64,000 nt of DNA. It comes from an uncultured Clostridia bacterium (GTDB lineage Bacteria; Bacillota; Clostridia; Christensenellales; Aristaeellaceae). The stretch covers positions 280,574 through 344,573 of the forward strand of contig CAKUKE010000001.1 of the NCBI GenBank assembly GCA_934662505.1, in the 5' to 3' direction. The translations under genes were made by a program, and so were the position numbers. Shown piece by piece: positions 58,907 to 64,000 of the stretch. Every line of letters begins with the position of its first letter. Position 1 is the stretch's first letter. The notes beneath the pieces are model-generated. The model was not told where the DNA came from. It saw nothing but the letters and a program-made list of their open reading frames with translations, and ran no database searches.

Positions 58907-60889
58907 ATGGCCTGCAAACATTGCCACGATGAACACGAGCACGAACACGAACACGAGCACGAACATGAACACGGGCACCACCACGATCACGGTTCCTGCG
59001 GCCACGACCACTGCGGCTGCGGCCATGACCATGGCCATGAGCATGGGGGAGAAGAGGAAGACCGCAAGCCCCTCATCTGCCGGCTGATCGCGGCGGTTCT
59101 CATGACGCTGGCCGCCCGCTTCCTGCCCATGAACGACACGGTGCGGATCGTGATCTACCTGACCGCCTATCTGGTGACAGGGTACGATGTGGTGTGGACG
59201 GCGCTGCGGAACATCGTCCATGGCGAACTGTTTGACGAATGTTTTCTGATGACGGTGGCGTCCATCGGCGCCCTGTGCCTGCAGGATTTTACCGAGGGCA
59301 TTGCGGTCATGGTGCTCTATCAGCTGGGCGAAATGCTGCAGGATATGGCGGTGGATAAGAGCCGGGGCGCCATCAGCGAACTGATGGATATCCGTCCGGA
59401 CAGCGCCCGGCTGGAAAAGGACGGGCAGGAGACGGTGGTCTCCCCTGCGGAAGTGGCCGTGGGGTCGGTCATCGTCGTGCGCCCGGGTGAAAAGATCCCG
59501 CTGGACGGCGTGGTGCTGACCGGCGAAAGCAGTCTGGATACGGCGGCGCTGACCGGCGAGAGCATGCCCCGTCACGTGCGGGAGGGCAGCGAGGTGCTCT
59601 CCGGCTGCATCAACCAGACTTCCCTCCTGCGCATTCGCACCACCCAGCCCTTTGAGACCTCCACGGCATCCCGCATTCTGGAAATGGTGTCCAGCGCCAG
59701 CGATAAAAAGGCCAAAACGGATCAGTTCATTACCCGGTTTTCCCGCATCTACACCCCTGCGGTGGTGGGACTGGCCGTGCTGCTGGCGATCATTCCCCCG
59801 CTGGTGACGGATATGAACTTTTCCCTGTGGATCAGCCGGGCGCTGACCTTCCTGGTCATTTCCTGCCCCTGTGCGCTGGTCATCTCCGTTCCGCTTACGT
59901 TTTTCAGCGGCATTGGCTGCGCGTCGCAGCGGGGCGTGCTGGTGAAGGGCGCCAACAGTCTGGAAATGCTGGCCGATACCGGTATTGCCGTGTTTGACAA
60001 AACGGGTACGATGACGCAGGGCGTCTTCTCTGTGGTGGCTGTTCATCCCAAGGAAGTCAGCGACCGGGAGCTTTTGCATCTGGCAGCCTCACTGGAGAAA
60101 AACAGCAACCATCCCATCGCCGTTTCGCTGCGCGAAAAGTGCGAAGAAGCGCTGTCTGAGCCTGCCGATGTGGAGGAAGTGGCCGGCAAGGGACTTCGCG
60201 GCACGGTGGAGGGCAAGTCGGTCTGGGCAGGCAACGCCAAGCTGATGGCCGAAGCGGGTCTGGAGGCGCCCTCCTGCCACCGTCAGGGCACCATCGTTCA
60301 TGTGGCGGTGGACGGCGTTTACTGCGGCCATATCGTGATTGCCGATCAGGTGAAAAAGAACGCCCGGGAAGCCCTGAAGGGGCTGAAGGAACTGGGCGTG
60401 CGCAAAACGGTGATGCTGACCGGCGACAGCGCGTCCGCCGCGCAGGCTGCGGCCGAGCAGGTGGGCGTGGATCAGGTGGAAGCCGGTCTGCTGCCCGATG
60501 GTAAGGTTGAAAAGGTGGAAGCGCTGCTGAAGGAAAAGAAAGAGAAGGAAAACCTGATCTTTGTAGGCGACGGCGTGAACGACGCGCCGGTGCTGGCGCG
60601 CGCCGACGTGGGCGTGGCGATGGGCGCGATGGGTTCGGACGCGGCGATCGAAGCGGCGGACGTGGTGCTCATGGACGATGATCCCCAGAAGCTGGTGACG
60701 GCCGTTCGGGTGGCGCGGGGCACCGTGGCAATCTGCAAACAGAACATTGTGTTTGCACTGGCCGTCAAGGCGATCGTCATGGCGCTGGGCGCCATGGGTC
60801 TGGCCAGCATGTGGCTGGCGGTGTTTGCGGATGTGGGCGTGTGCCTGCTGGCGGTTGCAAACGCCATGCGCGCCATGCGGATCAGGTAA
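58907..60889 (+). CDS. Heavy-metal P1B-type ATPase (Zn/Cd/Pb-type), His-rich N-terminus
   Basis: This 660-residue pump has the ion-binding CPC (C320-P321-C322), the phosphorylated Asp364 in DKTGTMTQG, TGES and the hinge GDGVNDAPVLARADVG. Its C-terminal membrane pair carries MALGAMGLAS and a Lys/Asp pattern like ZntA. There is no HMA domain; instead the first 50 residues are a metal-binding tail of His/Glu/Cys repeats (HEHEHEHEHEHGHHHDHG and CGHDHCGCGHDHGHEHG). It exports Zn, Cd or Pb and follows its ArsR repressor. GAAGGAGAGAAG precedes the ATG. Confidence 0.95.
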   Translation: MACKHCHDEHEHEHEHEHEHEHGHHHDHGSCGHDHCGCGHDHGHEHGGEEEDRKPLICRLIAAVLMTLAARFLPMNDTVRIVIYLTAYLVTGYDVVWTALRNIVHGELFDECFLMTVASIGALCLQDFTEGIAVMVLYQLGEMLQDMAVDKSRGAISELMDIRPDSARLEKDGQETVVSPAEVAVGSVIVVRPGEKIPLDGVVLTGESSLDTAALTGESMPRHVREGSEVLSGCINQTSLLRIRTTQPFETSTASRILEMVSSASDKKAKTDQFITRFSRIYTPAVVGLAVLLAIIPPLVTDMNFSLWISRALTFLVISCPCALVISVPLTFFSGIGCASQRGVLVKGANSLEMLADTGIAVFDKTGTMTQGVFSVVAVHPKEVSDRELLHLAASLEKNSNHPIAVSLREKCEEALSEPADVEEVAGKGLRGTVEGKSVWAGNAKLMAEAGLEAPSCHRQGTIVHVAVDGVYCGHIVIADQVKKNAREALKGLKELGVRKTVMLTGDSASAAQAAAEQVGVDQVEAGLLPDGKVEKVEALLKEKKEKENLIFVGDGVNDAPVLARADVGVAMGAMGSDAAIEAADVVLMDDDPQKLVTAVRVARGTVAICKQNIVFALAVKAIVMALGAMGLASMWLAVFADVGVCLLAVANAMRAMRIR

Positions 60890-60921
60890 ACGTGTTCACT
60901 GTGCGCCTGTTGAAAAAAATC

Positions 60922-60958
60922 AGCGCTCTCCCTGCCGGCAAGGCGGGGAGAGCGCTTT
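60922..60958 (+). terminator. Terminator of metal-efflux operon
   Basis: A GC-rich stem around AGCGCTCTCCC/GGGGAGAGCGCT (60922-60936 and 60942-60956) ends in TTT. A second hairpin at about 60982-61009 (GCGCCTTTCC/GGAAAGGCGC) is followed by T residues on the minus strand and would end the convergent transcript. Confidence 0.75.
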
Positions 60959-61143
60959 CTGCGCCAAGCAGAACAGAAAAACGCGCCTTTCCACGGGGGA
61001 AAGGCGCGCTGCATGTGAGAAAATGGAACCGGTACGCCTTCATGCAGGAGGAAGGAACACCCCTGCTCAGGCAGACGGCGGAGGGAGCGGTCTGGTTTGA
61101 ATGCTCCGAAAAACCGTCCTGACCGGCGAATGAAGGGCGGACG

Positions 61144-61257
61144 TCAGGCGAACACGCCCAGCATGGCCAGAATGGATGAAGAAACCATTAAAAAGGCCAG
61201 CACGATGCATACGACCCGCACGAAAATCCTGCGTGCTTCGGCGTTCTTTTTTGCCAT
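61144..61257 (-). CDS. 37-aa membrane peptide
   Basis: This 37-residue peptide has a basic start (MAKKNAEARR) followed by a single membrane helix (about 11-33). GGACGGAG precedes the ATG at 61257, 10 bp after the TSCPD-protein stop, so it is likely the last gene of a minus-strand operon. It resembles the small single-helix proteins widespread in Bacillota, but no family is certain. Confidence 0.55.
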   Translation of the reverse strand: MAKKNAEARRIFVRVVCIVLAFLMVSSSILAMLGVFA

Positions 61258-61267
61258 GGCTCCGTCC

Positions 61268-61522
61268 TCAGGCTTTCTGCTCGGCTTCGTACTGCTCAAT
61301 GGCGTGGGACAATTGATCCGGGCAGGACGTGTTGCCCCGGCAGATCACGCCCCGCAGCAGCTCCTTCACCTCGTCCGCCGGACGGCCGATGACCATCCGG
61401 GCCAGTCCCTGGGTGTTGCCGCGGCAGCCGCCGATGAATTTACACTGGGTGATAATGCCGTTTTCAATTTCCAGATCGATCTGAGAAGAACAGGTACCGT
61501 GGGTTTTGTAGTGCATCGTCAT
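61268..61522 (-). CDS. TSCPD domain protein (TIGR03905)
   Basis: This 84-residue protein matches TIGR03905. It has THGTCSSQIDLEIENGIITQ, IGGCRGNTQGLARMV and a C-terminal TSCPDQLSHAI, which contains the name-giving TSCPD motif found also at the end of class II ribonucleotide reductases. The conserved cysteines (C11, C27, C33, C61, C67) suggest metal or redox chemistry. Function is unknown. AAGGAGG precedes the ATG. Confidence 0.9.
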   Translation of the reverse strand: MTMHYKTHGTCSSQIDLEIENGIITQCKFIGGCRGNTQGLARMVIGRPADEVKELLRGVICRGNTSCPDQLSHAIEQYEAEQKA

Positions 61523-61543
61523 GGCTGATTTTCCTCCTTGCAG

Positions 61544-62170
61544 TTACACCTCAAGGGTATTCGCCGCCTTGCGGCTGTTTTCCTGCTTTTTTCTGCGAAT
61601 ACGGTCGTCCTGGGATAAAACGGCGCAGAGCACCACATCGACAAACCGTCCCTTGTTCTTCAGCCGCTGCCGCAGTACCCCTTCCCGAACCATGCCCGCC
61701 TTCTCCATCACCCGGCCGGAGGCGGGGTTGTCCGTCTCGTACTGGGCTTCGATGCGGTTGAGCCGCAGCTGCTCAAAGCCGTAGCGCAGCACCTCGTCCA
61801 GCGCTTCCGTCATGATGCCCCGGTTCCAGTAGCTTCGGTTCAGGCTGTAGCCCACTTCGGCGGAGCGGTATTCCCGGTTGATCCACATAAAGCCGATGGT
61901 GCCGATCATTTTCCGGTTTTCCCGGTACTCGATGGCGAACACGCCGGGAAAGCCGGAACGGTACTGCCGTCTGACAGCGCGGATGTAGTCCACCGCTTCG
62001 GAACGGCTGCGGTACGCCGTCCACAGCACGTGCCGGCTGACCTGATCGTCCTGCGCATATTCAAACAGATCGTCCGCATCCCGGCGCGAAACGGGACGCA
62101 GCGTCAGTCGCGGCGTGGTCAGCACCGGGGGCATGGGCGAAAATAGGTCAAAAAAGCCGGGCATGATCAT
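61544..62170 (-). CDS. GNAT N-acetyltransferase (RimJ/RimL-like)
   Basis: This 208-residue acetyltransferase has LTTPRLTLRPVSRRDADDLF at the start, GTIGFMWINREYRSAEVGYSL as the beta-4 segment, and the acetyl-CoA loop region YWNRGIMTEAL. A basic tail (DDRIRRKKQENSRKAA) follows the fold. It probably acetylates protein termini or a small amine. The start overlaps the stop of the NUDIX gene (ATGA), so the two are translationally coupled. Confidence 0.92.
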   Translation of the reverse strand: MIMPGFFDLFSPMPPVLTTPRLTLRPVSRRDADDLFEYAQDDQVSRHVLWTAYRSRSEAVDYIRAVRRQYRSGFPGVFAIEYRENRKMIGTIGFMWINREYRSAEVGYSLNRSYWNRGIMTEALDEVLRYGFEQLRLNRIEAQYETDNPASGRVMEKAGMVREGVLRQRLKNKGRFVDVVLCAVLSQDDRIRRKKQENSRKAANTLEV

Positions 62171-62793
62171 TTATCCGCGCAGCGGGAAGAAAGGGCGCTG
62201 CTTTTTCGTTGAATGGATGCGACGTCAAGGCGATGATCCAGCGCGCCGGCGGAGAGCACTTTCTGCGCCATCAGCAGCCCTACGATGGTCTTGCTGTCCG
62301 TCATTTCGCCCCGCATGCAGCGCGCCACCGCCTCGTCCAGCGGGATCTTTGTCAGACGGAGGAATTCATCCTCGTCGGTGTGCGCCTGATGCTGGGTCAG
62401 CCCCGTGGCCAGATAAATGGAAATGCGTTCCTGACAGAACCCGGGGGTGGTTTCAATGCGGGTGAGCAGCTGCCAGTTTTCCGCATGCAGCCCCGTTTCC
62501 TCCTCCAACTCCCGCTGAGCGGCCAGAAAGGGATCCTCCCCGTGAGCGTCCAGCTTGCCTGCCGGAATTTCCCAGGTCATCTGGTCGACCGCGACCCGGC
62601 ACTGCCGCACCAGTGTGACCAGACCGTTTTCATCCACCGGGACGACGGCGGATGCGCCGGGATGGGTCACCACCTCGCGCAGGGCGGTTTTGCCGTTGGG
62701 CAGCGCCACCTGCCAGTGCTCCACGTTGATGATCTTGCCGTGGAAGACCCTTTCACCCGAAAGGAAGGTCTCTTTCAAATCCTGATCCGTCAT
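62167..62793 (-). CDS. NUDIX hydrolase (ADP-ribose pyrophosphatase-like)
   Basis: This 208-residue hydrolase resembles NudF. The Nudix box is GKLDAHGEDPFLAAQRELEEET, whose first loop is one residue longer than the usual G-x5-E. An N-terminal domain (VALPNGKTALREVVTHPGA) provides the dimer interface of ADP-ribose pyrophosphatases. It would hydrolyse ADP-ribose or similar nucleotide sugars. The ATG at 62793 follows AGGAGG 11 bp upstream. It is first in a NUDIX-GNAT-TSCPD-small peptide operon. Confidence 0.9.
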   Translation of the reverse strand: MTDQDLKETFLSGERVFHGKIINVEHWQVALPNGKTALREVVTHPGASAVVPVDENGLVTLVRQCRVAVDQMTWEIPAGKLDAHGEDPFLAAQRELEEETGLHAENWQLLTRIETTPGFCQERISIYLATGLTQHQAHTDEDEFLRLTKIPLDEAVARCMRGEMTDSKTIVGLLMAQKVLSAGALDHRLDVASIQRKSSALSSRCADK

Positions 62794-62911
62794 CTGCCGT
62801 ATGCCTCCTGAGCCGCCGAGTGGCGACGAAATTTCCTGTATTTCTTTCGTCACTGCCGCGGAATAATCCTGCAAAAACAGGTTGGAAATATTGGCAACCG
62901 GGGCGCGGTTA

Positions 62912-62940
62912 TTGACAGATGCGTATTTTCGTCATACAAT
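62912..62940 (+). promoter_or_regulatory. Promoter of MucBP-like repeat protein gene
   Basis: TTGACA at 62912-62917 and TACAAT at 62935-62940 are 17 bp apart. Confidence 0.85.
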
Positions 62941-62989
62941 TGCAATAAAGTGAAGACCCCGATGAATCCTGAAGGAGGCGTCGTTTACG

Positions 62990-64000
62990 ATGAAAGGTAT
63001 CTGGAAGCACACTTTGAAGCGGGCGGCCGCGCTGATCGTGGCGCTGATGATGGTGCTGACCGTCACGCCCGTGCTGGCGCAGGAGACGGATCCCCTGAGC
63101 GTCAGCCTGAACTGGACGGACAGCGAGGGCGGTGCCGTGAGCGCGGCGGCCGTGCGGCTGACCTATGCGGGATTTGAAAACTATTTCTGGGCCTATCTGC
63201 CCGCGGACGCGCCGCTGGACGCCGTCAGCCTGAGCATTTCGGACGCCAGCGGGCGGTACATGTTCTTCGCGCCTGAAAACGGCGCGGTTCTGTCCGGTCT
63301 GCAGGACGCGGGCACGGGCATCGGTGCGGTAACGCCTGTGGACATTGTCTGTTACGATGGGGAAATGCGTCAGGTGGCGACTCTTCATCTGTACGTGTCC
63401 ACGCAGGCGCAGCAGCCGGAGCAGCCTTCCTTCGCGCCGCCGCAGGTGACGGTGCGCTTTGTCAATCAGCAGACGGGGGAGGACGTAGCGTCCTCCTATC
63501 AGCAGACCTGCGCACTGGGCGAGGATACGACCGTGACCGCTCCGCAGATGGACGGCTATCATCTGGTCGGCAGCGACAGTCAGACCGTGACGGTGGACGT
63601 GAACGGCAACCCCAGTGTGTGGGACGTGACGTTCTATTATGAAGCGGATCAGCAGGCGGTTGCCCCGGATGTTACCATCCACTGCGTAGACCTGAACAGC
63701 AACACGGAAATCTATACCACGACGCAGGGGACGACCCTCGGTCAGGCGAACACCATTTACGCGCCGACGCTGGAGGGCTATGACCTGAGCGGCAGCGGTG
63801 AAGAAACGGTGACGGTGGACGCACAGGGCAACGCGGATAAAGTGGAAGTGACCTTCTACTATACCGCCAAGACCTACACCGCGCCGGATGTTACCATCCA
63901 CTGCGTAGACCTGAACAGCAACGCGGAAATCTATACCACGACGCAGGGGACGACCCTCGGTCAGGCGAACACCATTTACGCGCCGACGCTGGAGGGCTAT
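62990..64000 (+). CDS. Secreted MucBP-like repeat protein (3' partial)
   Basis: The frame runs off the window end after 337 codons. A signal peptide is clear (basic KHTLKRAAA, then LIVALMMVLTVTPVLAQ). A domain of about 120 residues follows, then a MucBP-like module (about 155-220, VTVRFVNQQTGEDVASSYQQ). Next come at least two nearly identical repeats beginning APDVTIHCVDLNSN with a 219-bp (73-residue) period. Such proteins are usually wall-attached adhesins; a sortase signal would lie outside. AAGGAGG precedes the ATG. Confidence 0.85.
   Translation, partial: MKGIWKHTLKRAAALIVALMMVLTVTPVLAQETDPLSVSLNWTDSEGGAVSAAAVRLTYAGFENYFWAYLPADAPLDAVSLSISDASGRYMFFAPENGAVLSGLQDAGTGIGAVTPVDIVCYDGEMRQVATLHLYVSTQAQQPEQPSFAPPQVTVRFVNQQTGEDVASSYQQTCALGEDTTVTAPQMDGYHLVGSDSQTVTVDVNGNPSVWDVTFYYEADQQAVAPDVTIHCVDLNSNTEIYTTTQGTTLGQANTIYAPTLEGYDLSGSGEETVTVDAQGNADKVEVTFYYTAKTYTAPDVTIHCVDLNSNAEIYTTTQGTTLGQANTIYAPTLEGY
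63664..64000 (+). repeat. Tandem 219-bp coding repeat
   Basis: The segment from the DVTIHCVDLNSN codons (about 63669) recurs at 63888 almost base for base (one N-to-N and one T-to-A codon difference seen). It continues to the window end. The near-identity at DNA level points to recent duplication. Confidence 0.85.

Noticed and set aside
58925..59043. Short repeated DNA that resembled a CRISPR or microsatellite
   Set aside because: It is the coding sequence for the His-Glu/Asp/Gly tail of the metal ATPase. Repeats are 6-12 bp and in frame, and there are no spacers.
1..64000. tRNA and rRNA genes
   Set aside because: Searching by eye for TTCGA-type arms and rRNA-like stretches gave only isolated matches inside genes or terminators.

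Overview
The window is about 64 kb of GC-rich chromosome from a low-redox, anaerobic Bacillota, most likely a gut-type Clostridia (Oscillospirales or Christensenellales-like). This is inferred from gene content: a 2x[4Fe-4S] ferredoxin, flavodoxin, two Feo iron-import operons with Cys-rich FeoB partners, an IscU-like scaffold with a GGGtGRT protein, DUF3793, TSCPD (TIGR03905), YitT and Mrp proteins, and consistently strong Shine-Dalgarno sites. Promoters are mostly sigma-A type with 17-bp spacers. I saw no rRNA, tRNA, CRISPR, phage or insertion-sequence genes. Almost all DNA is coding, in short operons closed by clear hairpin terminators.

Layout. 1-3.3 kb: CotH-like kinase (5' end outside the window), DUF4956 membrane protein and VTC polyphosphate-polymerase-like protein. 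3.3-8.2 kb: helicase, aldehyde dehydrogenase, SpoU rRNA methyltransferase, YwlG. 8.3-11.2 kb: ferredoxin, then a reverse feoA-feoB-Cys-rich operon. 11.4-15.4 kb: secreted protein; IscU-like scaffold plus GGGtGRT. 15.8-22.4 kb: DtxR-family regulator, SDR, HMA protein, then a divergent iron locus (DUF3793-flavodoxin-small membrane peptide to the left; feoA-feoA-feoB-Cys-rich peptide to the right) with four TTAG-N6-CTAA sites in its control region. 22.4-25.3 kb: secreted, membrane and solute-binding proteins. 25.4-30.6 kb: TetR-controlled ABC exporter followed by a GH127-like hydrolase and an SGNH hydrolase. 30.6-31.5 kb: DUF11 repeat protein. 31.7-35.8 kb: pncB plus a NadD-glutaminase-NadE fusion, which together encode the Preiss-Handler NAD route. 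35.9-39.6 kb: sbcDC. 39.7-44.2 kb: MarR plus heterodimeric ABC exporter. 44.2-47 kb: XRE/DUF2975 pair and guaB. 47-49 kb: Gfo/Idh/MocA dehydrogenase plus sugar isomerase. 49.2-52.7 kb: DUF6054, two SPFH proteins and a pseudo-receiver protein. 52.7-58.3 kb: RlmI-like methyltransferase, orphan amino-acid ABC ATPase, Mrp, YitT, second Gfo/Idh/MocA enzyme. 58.4-60.9 kb: ArsR repressor plus His-rich metal P-type ATPase. 61-64 kb: small membrane peptide, TSCPD, GNAT, NUDIX, and a secreted MucBP-like repeat protein running off the end.

A main theme is metal handling: two ferrous-iron importers, a DtxR-family regulator with a hybrid metal site, a heavy-metal chaperone-like protein, a Zn/Cd/Pb-type efflux ATPase with its ArsR repressor, and Fe-S assembly and carrier proteins. 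Observations I rate highest are the NadD-NadE fusion, the four-operator divergent iron control region with its hybrid DtxR candidate regulator, the DUF6054/SPFH/pseudo-receiver cluster, the IscU-like/GGGtGRT pair and the CotH/VTC/DUF4956 module. Functions are assigned from recognised motifs and gene context only; no database search was run.
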